A DNA stretch of 54,563 nucleotides. It comes from TA-21 sp035620895. GTDB lineage: Archaea > Thermoproteota > Nitrososphaeria > Nitrososphaerales > Nitrososphaeraceae. Location: NCBI GenBank assembly GCA_035620895.1, contig DASPFY010000019.1, forward strand, positions 1 through 54,563. Direction: 5' to 3'. Of this stretch, positions 26,659 to 35,272 are shown in pieces (the first letter of the stretch is position 1; each line of letters begins with the position of its first letter). Both the position numbers and the translations under genes were made by a program. Below the pieces are notes generated by a model that was not told the DNA's origin, did not search any database, and saw nothing but the letters and a program-made list of their open reading frames with translations.

Positions 26659-27816
26659 ATGGTAAATAATGTATGCGTTCTTGGGGCTGGAAGTACAAAA
26701 TATGGTAAACTAAGCCAAAGTATTATAGAGCTGGGATTGGATGCGGCAAAAGGTGCTATTGATTCGGCTGGCATTACGCCAAAGGATATCCAAGCAGGTT
26801 ATATCTCTAATGTATTTGGTGTTGCCGATAAACAAGTACATATAGCACCAGTTCTTATGAGCAACCTTGGAATTCCTCATATCCCTGGGCTAACAATCGA
26901 ATCTGCTTGCGGCTCAGGTTCGGTGATGTTTAGAGAGGCTTATGCAAACGTTGCTGCGGGCTTTTATGATTGTGTATTGGCCGTTGGTGTAGAAAAGGTA
27001 ACACATACTGGAACTACTTTGAGTACCACACTCTTTTCATATTGTTCAGACTTCTTTTATGAGGGTGGTAATGGCGCTTCCTTTCCAGGATTGTTTGCCT
27101 CAATTGCCAGGGCATATCTAACTAAATACAAAGCCACTGAAGAGGATTTGGCATATGTTGCAGTCAAGAATCATGAAAATGGGCTATTAAATCCAAAAGC
27201 ACACATCAGGAAAAGTATAACAGTAGATGATGTTTTGAACTCCCCAGTTGTGGCATCTCCATTAAAGATCTATGATTGTTGCCCATTTTCTGATGGTGCA
27301 TCAGCTGTTATATTGTGTACCGAAGAATTTGCCAAAAAGGTTGGTAACAATTATGTAAAAGTTATTGGTTCAGGGAGAGGTGGATCACCTGCTGCCGTCC
27401 AATCACGAGAAGATATCACAACTATCCCAAGTACAATAATTGCAGCAAACCAAGCATACAAAATGGCAGGGGTAACACCAAAGGATATTGATTTTGCAGA
27501 AGTTCATGATTGTTTTACAATTGCAGAAATAATTGACATTGAAGATTTAGGATTCTTTAAGAAGGGTACGGGAGGCATGGCTGCTAGGGAGGGGATTACT
27601 AAAAGAACTGGTAAGATCCCAATTAATACATCAGGAGGACTGAAATCCAAAGGACATCCGATCGGAGCTACTGGCATAGGACAAGTTGTAGAAGTTTTCG
27701 AACAATTTACTGGTGAAGCGGGAGACAGGTCCGTAAAGGGTGCTGAAACAGCCCTAACGCATAACTTTGGTGCTACCGGGGCAAGCGCAGCAGTTCATAT
27801 TTTTCAAAAAGCATAA
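26659..27816 (+). CDS. Thiolase (acetyl-CoA acetyltransferase family, SCP-x-like)
   Basis: 385 residues. Catalytic residues are visible: nucleophile Cys in TIESACGSGSVM (about residue 86), His in FAEVHDCFTIAEI, and the C-terminal GGLKSKGHPIGATGIGQ. The SCP-x-type thiolases of archaea condense or cleave acetoacetyl-CoA. The DUF35 gene follows after 15 bp, a pairing known in archaea where the DUF35 protein bridges thiolase and HMG-CoA synthase. In ammonia-oxidising archaea an acetoacetyl-CoA thiolase is also needed at the end of the hydroxypropionate/hydroxybutyrate cycle. Which role applies here cannot be decided from sequence. Confidence 0.9.
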   Translation: MVNNVCVLGAGSTKYGKLSQSIIELGLDAAKGAIDSAGITPKDIQAGYISNVFGVADKQVHIAPVLMSNLGIPHIPGLTIESACGSGSVMFREAYANVAAGFYDCVLAVGVEKVTHTGTTLSTTLFSYCSDFFYEGGNGASFPGLFASIARAYLTKYKATEEDLAYVAVKNHENGLLNPKAHIRKSITVDDVLNSPVVASPLKIYDCCPFSDGASAVILCTEEFAKKVGNNYVKVIGSGRGGSPAAVQSREDITTIPSTIIAANQAYKMAGVTPKDIDFAEVHDCFTIAEIIDIEDLGFFKKGTGGMAAREGITKRTGKIPINTSGGLKSKGHPIGATGIGQVVEVFEQFTGEAGDRSVKGAETALTHNFGATGASAAVHIFQKA

Positions 27817-27831
27817 CCTTGGTGCATATCG

Positions 27832-28218
27832 GTGGACAAAAATTCTAGTACACATGAAAGATTTATTCAAACAGCAAAAAGTGGCAAAATTCTAGCTAAT
27901 AAGTGCAAAAATTGCGGAAAAGTAATGCTTGAAACAATGTACTATTGCAGTGAATGCTCTAAAAGTGATTTTGAATTTGTTGAATTTCCTGGTATTGGAA
28001 CGGTAGTGACTCATACAATTCAGTCGGTAGCTCCTGAAGGTTTTGAAGACATAAACTCATACGCTTGGGTAGTGTTCAAGCTCAGAGACGCTCCTTTTTC
28101 AACCTCAGGATTTCTACCTGGAATCAAAACTCCAGCAGATCTTCCTATAGGCTCAACTGTGAAAGTCAAGGGATATGATGACAAACATGGTCTAACTTTA
28201 GAAAAACAACGAGACTAG
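27832..28218 (+). CDS. DUF35 OB-fold protein with rubredoxin-like zinc ribbon
   Basis: 128 residues, GTG start at 27832. The N-terminal zinc ribbon has CKNCGKVML and YYCSECSK; the C-terminal OB-fold begins at FEFVEFPGIGTVVTHTIQ and ends with KVKGYDDKHGLTLEK. Members of this family act as scaffold or acyl-CoA-binding partners of thiolases. The gene lies 15 bp after the thiolase, so the two proteins likely form one complex. Confidence 0.9.
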   Translation: MDKNSSTHERFIQTAKSGKILANKCKNCGKVMLETMYYCSECSKSDFEFVEFPGIGTVVTHTIQSVAPEGFEDINSYAWVVFKLRDAPFSTSGFLPGIKTPADLPIGSTVKVKGYDDKHGLTLEKQRD

Positions 28219-28244
28219 CTCTATTACTTTTTGTAAAGTCATGC

Positions 28245-28264
28245 GTCTTAAGACTGGTTTTTTT
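28245..28264 (+). terminator. Hairpin plus T-tract after the thiolase-DUF35 pair
   Basis: GTCTTAAGAC, a perfect 10-bp palindrome, is followed after three bases by seven T. It lies 27 bp after the DUF35 stop. Archaeal termination relies mainly on the T-run; the stem is short. Confidence 0.4.
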
Positions 28265-28394
28265 CTCTACTAACAATTTCAAGTTAGGAAAGTTCTCCAT
28301 ATACTAGAAATTATTTAGATTAGCTTTATGTTACTCTTTTGTCGACAGTCACTGACAATTATTTTTACATTCATGCAAAACAATATTTTTTTTG

Positions 28395-28994
28395 ATGCAG
28401 CATCATACTCAGCTTCAAAACGACCTCTTTAGTGCTGCTCAGGTTATTAGTAATCAGATTTCAAAATTGAATAAGCTCTCAAAGAAATTTGACATGATGG
28501 ATACCCATTTTAGAAAACAAATTGTACAAAACATCAAAGTGGGTAACAATGTTAGAGCCAAGGCACTAGCTAGTGAGCTTGTAAATATACATAAAATTCA
28601 GCATACGACGAGAAACATGATAATGTCTCTTGAAGTTGTGGCGCTACGTTCTACTATAATTGGTGAATTTGCTGTTATAATGGATACAATAAATCCAACA
28701 ATAGATTTGATAAAAGACATTGAGAAAGATATTTCAATGGTGATACCTACGGCACATGATGTATTGAACGATGTTACAAACGCTTCATCAGAAATTCTGA
28801 ATTACAATGTCAATCCTGAAGTAAAAATATCGATACCTGTAGATGAAGAAGCACTAAAAATATTGAGCGAAGTGGAACAGAGTGTTGAGGAAGAGACAAG
28901 ACAAAAGTTACCTGACATACCTGCTACGATTAATGTGGTTAAAAACCGTAATGAATATGATTCCTTAGTAGAGGAAAACGAAGTAATGATCTAG
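28395..28994 (+). CDS. cdvB: ESCRT-III-like CdvB family protein
   Basis: 199 residues from the ATG at 28395 (a TTG one codon earlier is possible). The Snf7/CdvB core is visible as long helices: AAQVISNQISKLNKLSKKFD, then RKQIVQNIKVGNNVRAKALA, then ALRSTIIGEFAVIMDTINP. The C-terminal part is acidic and may hold a regulatory helix; a typical MIM2 for CdvC binding is not evident. CdvB proteins polymerise at the division site in Thaumarchaeota and Crenarchaeota. Thaumarchaea have several paralogues; this is one outside the cdvABC cluster. It precedes the winged-helix/ATP-cone gene by about 100 bp. Confidence 0.85.
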   Translation: MQHHTQLQNDLFSAAQVISNQISKLNKLSKKFDMMDTHFRKQIVQNIKVGNNVRAKALASELVNIHKIQHTTRNMIMSLEVVALRSTIIGEFAVIMDTINPTIDLIKDIEKDISMVIPTAHDVLNDVTNASSEILNYNVNPEVKISIPVDEEALKILSEVEQSVEEETRQKLPDIPATINVVKNRNEYDSLVEENEVMI

Positions 28995-29094
28995 ATTTGA
29001 TTTTCTAATACGTAATAGGTAAATTGTTTTGTACTGTTAGTCAATAACTATTTACGACCCAATTTTAAATTATCTCAAGATAATATCGGGTGAG

Positions 29095-31203
29095 ATGGAG
29101 ATAGAGGCTAGCCATGATCTAATAACTCAGACTGAAACTAAACCTAGTGGAATTTTACAAGCAGCAAAAAGAGTTAGGATGATCTTCTCCGTAATGGCAA
29201 GTCCTAACAGGATAGATATACTTCGTATCCTAAATTCTAAGGGGCCTTTAACTTATTCAGAATTGAAGTCGTTAGCTGGTTTTAAATCTAAAAAAGAATC
29301 TGGTAAATTTGCTTACCATTTGAGGAAGCTTTTGAGGCAGTCTCTTGTCGCACTAAATAAGGCCGAAAGAAGATATACAATTACCAATCTTGGAAAATTA
29401 GTACTAAGTTTAGCGAGACAAATTGAAGAGAGATCTATCATTGAAAGTGGAAAAATGTATGTACGAACTTCTAGACATTCAATCGAAGAATTTAATTCAA
29501 ATAGAATAACTCAATCGTTAGTTAGAGAGGCGAGTATGCCTCTTGAGCAAGCGCACAAAATCACTGAAGAAGTGGAAAACAAAGTTTACAAATTCCAAAC
29601 TGTATATCTTACATCCTCACTTATTAGGGAGACCGTGAATTCGATTTTAATCGAGCATGGATATGAGGAATTTAGATCAAAACTAGCCAGATTAGGTATC
29701 CCAGGATCAGACATCTCTGACATGTTTAACAACCCTCTATATAGCAGAAATGGAGTAGAAGGTATTTTATCAGAAACTTCTCTTGCTGTTTTTTCCGAAA
29801 ATCTGCTGTTCAATATGTTACCCAAAGACATTACCGATATGCATCTTGCTGGAGAACTAAACATATCGAACACCGGGCTATGGAACTTGATGCCCGATAC
29901 AGTTTTTATTGATACTAAGAATATTATTGAAAATGGGTTAAACTTCAAAGGAAAATATTTGAATGTTTCAAGAGTTAAGCCAATTCAGACACTTGACGAT
30001 ATCATGACAGTACTGCCCGTGTTGGTTTCGGTCTTAAGCCGAGAAGCTTCTAGGGAGGTGATACTTGATAGCTTTGTTTCCACAATTTCAAATAAGATTC
30101 AAGGAAGTGATGAAGATATAGAGTCTGCGTTTTCTCGGGCATTTATTTCATCATCCATTTCAAGATCATATTCTTCATCAGGATTTCCGGTAATTACTTT
30201 TCCTATTTCGATTGAAGGTGGTTCAATTACTAGATCCGTTTTGGCTGCTTATCTGAGATATTTGGACTATACCCCTATTCCCACTATCGCGTTATCTCTA
30301 GTTGGTAATGATCAAGTTTCCCTGAAGGCAAACACAGATCTAATCGGAAATATTGTCAAGCATGGAGGAATTTTGTCTGTGTCTAAGAACTACAGGAGCC
30401 ATATCGGAATAGTAAAAACTGAATTGGATCAGAAATCAAGTTCAGTTGTAAGCTTGGAGTCATTAGCAATAAATCTGCCCAGATTAGCTTATCAATCGAA
30501 TAAAGATGAAACTTATTTCAGAGCAAGATTGGCACTGATGATAAAACCGGCTATTTCTGCTCTAATGGCAAGAAAGAACTCTATTTTGGAAATGATAAGG
30601 AGAGAAATGCTCCCAGTAATGGCCAATATTACACAAATGATGCAGTTAAGCAAGTTGAATCTCGTGATTAATTTGACAGGAATAAGAGAATCTGTATACA
30701 ATATACTAGGACATGAATTTGATGGAGAAGAAATTATTCAGAAGGTATTGCACACAGCTGTTGAAGTTGCTTCGGATCAAGGCAAACTAGCTGGAGATGA
30801 CTCTATACGAATTGCCATGATTAGGGATGACAGTAATACGCGATTAGCTTCTCTAGACTCAGAAAAATATGGAAACTTGTCCCATCAAGCTGGTAATGAT
30901 TCGATGATAAAGTCTTATTCCCAAGGACTTGTTATTAATGGCAGAGATCTACTTTCAAATTCTGGTCCCATAATAGAATCAAGTAACTCAATCGACAAAC
31001 TACTGAACGGTGGAGTTTCACTCAATGTAGACATTAGCGATCTTACGAATAATGAATTGAAGGATTGCATTAATAAGTCATTTGATTTTAATTTCTTCAG
31101 ACCAGTTTACAGAAACAAAATTTGTAGCTCGTGCGGTACAAAAATGCCCGTGTCATCTGAAGTATGTCAAAGTTGTAGCTCCACTAATTTCGCGCCACTA
31201 TGA
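29095..31203 (+). CDS. Winged-helix, ATP-cone and inactive NrdD-like fusion; likely RNR regulator
   Basis: 702 residues in four parts. About 25-105 is an ArsR-like winged helix (ASPNRIDILRILNSKGPLTY ... GKFAYHLRKLL). About 121-210 is an ATP-cone (VRTSRHSIEEFNSNRITQSL). About 211-670 resembles anaerobic class III reductase NrdD (DMHLAGELNISNTGLWNL, LESLAINLPRLAYQS). The end is a zinc ribbon, Cys677, 680, 691 and 694. The first cysteine is Cys658, so the thiyl-radical cysteine is missing, and only 8 residues follow Cys694, so the glycyl-radical segment is missing too. Catalysis by the usual chemistry is excluded. Directly upstream of the class II reductase on the same strand. I infer a nucleotide-sensing transcription factor, analogous to NrdR. 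The GTG/ATG context (GGTGAGATGG) favours 29095. Confidence 0.85.
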   Translation: MEIEASHDLITQTETKPSGILQAAKRVRMIFSVMASPNRIDILRILNSKGPLTYSELKSLAGFKSKKESGKFAYHLRKLLRQSLVALNKAERRYTITNLGKLVLSLARQIEERSIIESGKMYVRTSRHSIEEFNSNRITQSLVREASMPLEQAHKITEEVENKVYKFQTVYLTSSLIRETVNSILIEHGYEEFRSKLARLGIPGSDISDMFNNPLYSRNGVEGILSETSLAVFSENLLFNMLPKDITDMHLAGELNISNTGLWNLMPDTVFIDTKNIIENGLNFKGKYLNVSRVKPIQTLDDIMTVLPVLVSVLSREASREVILDSFVSTISNKIQGSDEDIESAFSRAFISSSISRSYSSSGFPVITFPISIEGGSITRSVLAAYLRYLDYTPIPTIALSLVGNDQVSLKANTDLIGNIVKHGGILSVSKNYRSHIGIVKTELDQKSSSVVSLESLAINLPRLAYQSNKDETYFRARLALMIKPAISALMARKNSILEMIRREMLPVMANITQMMQLSKLNLVINLTGIRESVYNILGHEFDGEEIIQKVLHTAVEVASDQGKLAGDDSIRIAMIRDDSNTRLASLDSEKYGNLSHQAGNDSMIKSYSQGLVINGRDLLSNSGPIIESSNSIDKLLNGGVSLNVDISDLTNNELKDCINKSFDFNFFRPVYRNKICSSCGTKMPVSSEVCQSCSSTNFAPL

Positions 31204-31372
31204 AGGGGCCTTCACCTCAATTCAGAAAATTAACATTCGTCATGTTATTATCCGATATGATAAGTTTTTGAGCCAAGCTTTAGTTTTATTTTCATCAGAA
31301 AGGGTAGGACTAACATGATGATGAAGACAATAGCTAGCATGACGACTACCTGAGAGCAGCTTGCTGTTCCTA

Positions 31373-31393
31373 AATTATGTAAATTACATAATT
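31373..31393. promoter_or_regulatory. Perfect palindrome, 10-bp arms, candidate operator
   Basis: AATTATGTAA and TTACATAATT flank a single central A. The 21-bp element lies 170 bp after the stop of the winged-helix/ATP-cone gene and about 209 bp before the RNR start. Two-fold symmetry with 10-bp half sites fits a dimeric winged-helix protein. The binding role is inferred. Confidence 0.5.
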
Positions 31394-31547
31394 CAACATG
31401 CCATCCATGAATGAATTTTAGATAGAACTAATGGGCAAAAAGCTAGAATTAATACAGGTGGGTCTCTTTGGAACCTACTTAATTTTAACTTTCTAACCTA
31501 TCACGCAATATAATGACCTCGAATCAAATAGTTTCAACCCTGATTGT

Positions 31548-31568
31548 ATTATTTTTTAGTAAAATAAT
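31548..31568. promoter_or_regulatory. Inverted repeat at the RNR core promoter
   Basis: ATTATTTT and AAAATAAT flank TTAGT, 8-bp arms, 21 bp in all, ending 33 bp before the RNR start codon. It borders the probable TATA region. AT-only arms make chance occurrence fairly likely. Confidence 0.3.
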
Positions 31569-31601
31569 ATTTTTAAGCTAGGCTTTAGCTGTATAAGCGT
31601 T

Positions 31602-34325
31602 ATGGCAAAGGAAATTACGGAAATTGAGAATTCTTCAAACACTAACAAAAAACCAATCGCGCAAATTAAGAAGAGGGATAAAGGACTGGTCGATTTTAAT
31701 AATTCAAAGATTTCTAATGCCATCTACAAAGCACTAATGGCGGCAGGTAAAGCAGACTACAAGCTTGCCGAAAAATTATCAGAAAAAGTTGTTCAAAAAA
31801 TGGACCAACAATTTTCTGTTTTAGATACCAATCGAATACCTAGTGTAGAAGATGTCCAGGACATGGTTGAATCGATCCTAATTGAAGAAGGTCTTTCAGA
31901 GACCGCCAAAGCCTATATTTTATACAGACACGAACGACGCAAGATTAGAGATGAAAAGAAGAAGATTCTAAATAAGAAAGACCTCGATGAAGTGGATAAA
32001 TCTTTTGATATCAATTCTCTCAGAGTGCTTGCTTCACGCTATTTGTTAAGAGATAATAATAATGAAATTATCGAAGATCCTAGATCACTTTTTGAGAGAG
32101 TCGCAATACTCGTAACAATCCCTGATTTACTTCATGATTCAGAATTGTATTCGAGTAGTGATGTAGTAGTTCAAAATATCACTGAAGCTGAAGAATATTA
32201 TAAAAAAATAGATCATTTTGACTTGAAACTGAAAATTGGCAGTCACTATCTTAACAGATATCACTTTGAATCATTGATTAGACATTACATTCACTTGGCA
32301 AAAAGCGGCCATATGAAAATCAGCTTTAAAGATCTCTTGCGGCTGATTGCGGAGGGTCAATTGTCAAAGTATTCTGATAGAATTATCGAATACAATAACT
32401 TGATGGTTTCAAAGGACTTTCTACCAAATACTCCTACTCTTATGAATGCCGGAGCAAAACTTGGCCAGCTTTCAGCTTGCTTCGTATTGGATATGAAAGA
32501 CGACATGTCAGAGATAATGAAATCTTCGACTGATGCAGCAATGATATTCAAATCCGGTGGTGGAGTTGGTATTAATTATTCAAATCTTCGTCCTGAAGGA
32601 GATATTGTGGCATCAACTTCTGGCGTTGCTTCAGGACCAATCTCGTTCATGAGAATCATAGATACAATTACTGATGTGGTAAAACAAGGTGGAAAAAGAA
32701 GGGGCGCAAATATGGGAATAATGGAATCATGGCATCCTGACATCGAAAAGTTCGTTACTGCCAAAACAAAACCAGGTATTTTTGAAAACTTTAATGTAAG
32801 TGTTGGAATTTGGAGCGATTTCTGGGAATCAATAATTAACGAAAACAATCACAAATATACGCTCAAAAATCCAACGACTCAAGAACCAATCAAACAAATT
32901 GATTCACACCAACTTTTAGATTTGATTACTTTCAGTGCTTGGAAAAGTGCTGAACCAGGTGTTATATTCTTCGATAATATCAACAAATACAATCCCTGCA
33001 TTAATGTAAAAGAAGGACCACTTAGAGCAACAAATCCATGTGGTGAGCAATCACTGTATCCATATGAATCATGCAACTTAGGTTCCATCAACCTAGCCAA
33101 TTTTGTGAAACGGAATATTGACGGTAAATATGAATTTGACTGGCAACGTTATGAGCAAGCTATTCGTCTTTCGACCAGATTCTTAGATAATGTTATAGAC
33201 ATGAATAAGTATCCAGTTGAAGAAATTGAACTTAATACACAATTGACAAGGAGGATCGGCCTCGGGATAATGGGGATCGCTGATCTATTGTTTACTTTAG
33301 AGATACCATACAATTCAAAAGAAGGTTACGAGTTTATGAACAGAGTAGCGGAGGCACTTTCTTACTATAGTATGGAAGAAAGTGTTGCAATAGCCAAGGC
33401 AAGAGGAGCATTTCCCTTATTTAATCAGACTGATTATGTAGAAGGAAAAATGATACCAGTGGCAGGATATTATGAAATTCCAAAACGATATCACTCGTAC
33501 GATTGGGGTTCACTAGTTGAGAAGATAGAAAAATATGGAATCAGAAACTCATGGACGACTACAATCGCCCCTACAGGAACATTATCTATGATAGCCGACA
33601 CTTCAAACGGTGTTGAACCAGTTTTCGCACTTGTTTTTGAAAAACGAGTTACTGTAGGAAGGTTCTTCTATACGAATAGGATATTTGAAAATGTACTTAA
33701 AGAAAATGGACTTTACAATGATGAAATCCTAACAAAGATTGCTAATAATTACGGTTCAGTAAGAGGATTGCCCGAAATTCCAGAACGGCTACAGGAAATA
33801 TTTGTAACTGCCATTGACATCCACTGGACTGATCATTTAATGGCTCAAGCAGTTTGGCAGAAATGGATTAGCAATGCAATCGCTAAGACTATAAACATGC
33901 CATCAGACGTTACAGTCGAAGACATAAAGGCAGCTTATCTATTATCACATGAAATGGGATTAAAGGGAGTGACGGTATATAGGGATGGATCTAGACATGA
34001 ACAGGTGTTACATATCACTGGAAATGAAAAGGAGAAAAAATTCATTGTGAAACCAAGTGCCCATGTAGTTGACCATATTCATAGTAACATTAAACAGGAC
34101 TATGTGATGACACAAGTTGAAAAAGTGTTTAGAGATACTGAAGAAATTGAATCAACGGATAGTACAATAAATGTCTCTCAATCAAAACTGAAAATGAACA
34201 TGACGACATCTCCGAATGAGTACACGGACTATGAAGCATGCCCGTCATGCAATGCAAGATTGATTATTACTGAAGGCTGCAATATGTGCATAGAATGTGG
34301 TTTTAGCTCCTGTATGTCAGGATAA
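31602..34325 (+). CDS. nrdJ: Class II (adenosylcobalamin-dependent) ribonucleoside reductase
   Basis: 907 residues. An N-terminal ATP-cone spans about 22-115 (KRDKGLVDFNNSKISNAIYK ... AYILYRHERRKIRDE). The catalytic barrel contains NTPTLMNAGAKLGQLSACFVL, the substrate-site Cys, and the NxCxE loop ATNPCGEQSLYPYESCNLGS. The radical-facing segment TTTIAPTGTLSMIAD and the C-terminal redox/zinc part CPSC ... GCNMCIECGFSSC follow. No small-subunit gene is nearby, which fits class II. It reduces ribonucleotides to deoxyribonucleotides using adenosylcobalamin as radical generator, without an oxygen requirement. Upstream lies the winged-helix/ATP-cone protein, the likely regulator. Cobalamin genes occur at 44-46 kb. 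Confidence 0.95.
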   Translation: MAKEITEIENSSNTNKKPIAQIKKRDKGLVDFNNSKISNAIYKALMAAGKADYKLAEKLSEKVVQKMDQQFSVLDTNRIPSVEDVQDMVESILIEEGLSETAKAYILYRHERRKIRDEKKKILNKKDLDEVDKSFDINSLRVLASRYLLRDNNNEIIEDPRSLFERVAILVTIPDLLHDSELYSSSDVVVQNITEAEEYYKKIDHFDLKLKIGSHYLNRYHFESLIRHYIHLAKSGHMKISFKDLLRLIAEGQLSKYSDRIIEYNNLMVSKDFLPNTPTLMNAGAKLGQLSACFVLDMKDDMSEIMKSSTDAAMIFKSGGGVGINYSNLRPEGDIVASTSGVASGPISFMRIIDTITDVVKQGGKRRGANMGIMESWHPDIEKFVTAKTKPGIFENFNVSVGIWSDFWESIINENNHKYTLKNPTTQEPIKQIDSHQLLDLITFSAWKSAEPGVIFFDNINKYNPCINVKEGPLRATNPCGEQSLYPYESCNLGSINLANFVKRNIDGKYEFDWQRYEQAIRLSTRFLDNVIDMNKYPVEEIELNTQLTRRIGLGIMGIADLLFTLEIPYNSKEGYEFMNRVAEALSYYSMEESVAIAKARGAFPLFNQTDYVEGKMIPVAGYYEIPKRYHSYDWGSLVEKIEKYGIRNSWTTTIAPTGTLSMIADTSNGVEPVFALVFEKRVTVGRFFYTNRIFENVLKENGLYNDEILTKIANNYGSVRGLPEIPERLQEIFVTAIDIHWTDHLMAQAVWQKWISNAIAKTINMPSDVTVEDIKAAYLLSHEMGLKGVTVYRDGSRHEQVLHITGNEKEKKFIVKPSAHVVDHIHSNIKQDYVMTQVEKVFRDTEEIESTDSTINVSQSKLKMNMTTSPNEYTDYEACPSCNARLIITEGCNMCIECGFSSCMSG

Positions 34326-34518
34326 ACATTAAATCCGTCCGCTTTTTATTTTTAGTGAAAATGTATTATAATTAACAAAATAGAAATAATAATGAGTTAT
34401 TGTCATGTCAAGGAATTCTAAATCATATATTTAGCTTGAATAGATAATTTCTTATCTCAGTCGTCCCATTAAGAGAAATATTGTCATATGATGTTCACTT
34501 GCTGGAGAGATTAAGCAT

Positions 34519-35184
34519 TTGGTGATTCACAAATATGATGTCTATAGAAGTCCGAATGTGGGTTTATTTACACGGACCAACGATAATACACTTTTGCTCC
34601 CATTTGGATTTGCAGATACGAAAACAAATAAACTCAAAGAATACTTGGATGTTGAAAAAATAATTCATGTTTCAGTAGCAGGGACTAGATTGATTGGCCC
34701 AATGACAGTTATGAATAATAATGGAATCTTGTTACCATCTACTGTCTCGGATGAAGAAATCCAAATCCTTAAGCAGACAGGACTAAATGTAGAACGACTA
34801 AACAGTAAATTTACTGCAATTGGAAACTTAATTTCAGCGAATGATAAGGGGGCAATCGTTTCAAATTTATTTAAAGGGGAAGTGGATCAAGATATTAAAG
34901 ATACTCTGGGCGTTCCCATCCACGCAATGTCAATCGGAGGATTTGTTCAGGCTGGATCAATGGTTGTGGCTACAAATGCTGGCGCTATTGTTCATCCTAA
35001 AGCTAATGATGATGAAATTAGCAGAATATCTGAAATACTCCAAGTTGAAGCAGAACCTGCCACTGTCAATGGAGGCTCGCCATTCCTGTCATCAGGAATC
35101 ATCGCAAATTTCAGCTCAGTTATTGTAGGTAATTTGACTACAGGACCGGAATTGATAATGATAAGTAGGGCACTAAAGGTATGA
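34519..35184 (+). CDS. eif6: Translation initiation factor aIF6
   Basis: 221 residues, typical aIF6 length. The five-fold pseudo-symmetric repeat is visible as recurring motifs: DVYRSPNVGLFTRTNDNTLL, TRLIGPMTVMNNNGILLPST, TAIGNLISANDKGAIVSNLF, VVATNAGAIVHPKANDDE and SGIIANFSSVIVG. It binds the large subunit and prevents joining with the small subunit, acting in 50S maturation and ribosome turnover. The start is a TTG at 34519 or the GTG that follows it; GGAGA lies 8-12 bp upstream. Transcribed alone. Confidence 0.94.
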   Translation: MVIHKYDVYRSPNVGLFTRTNDNTLLLPFGFADTKTNKLKEYLDVEKIIHVSVAGTRLIGPMTVMNNNGILLPSTVSDEEIQILKQTGLNVERLNSKFTAIGNLISANDKGAIVSNLFKGEVDQDIKDTLGVPIHAMSIGGFVQAGSMVVATNAGAIVHPKANDDEISRISEILQVEAEPATVNGGSPFLSSGIIANFSSVIVGNLTTGPELIMISRALKV

Positions 35185-35272
35185 CTCATTAAAATAGTTC
35201 TACAAGTTAAAATTAAATCATATATGATTACTGGCATACCAAAGTACATCTTGTCAATTGTTATTATTAATT

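Larger units (their letters stand above)
31204..31601 (+). promoter_or_regulatory. 398-bp intergenic region upstream of the class II RNR
   Basis: No credible gene is present. Two inverted repeats are described separately at 31373-31393 and 31548-31568. A promoter-like TTTTTAAG lies about 25-30 bp before the ATG at 31602. The length of the region is unusual for this gene-dense window and suggests regulation. Confidence 0.5.

Noticed and set aside
31313..31353. ATGATGATGA followed by CTGA, looking like boxes C and D of an sRNA
   Set aside because: The spacing between an ATGACGA and the CTGA is only about four bases, too short for a guide, and no terminal stem was seen.
31511..31601. Possible cobalamin riboswitch before nrdJ
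   Set aside because: No conserved B12-box-like sequence was seen, and such riboswitches are essentially bacterial.
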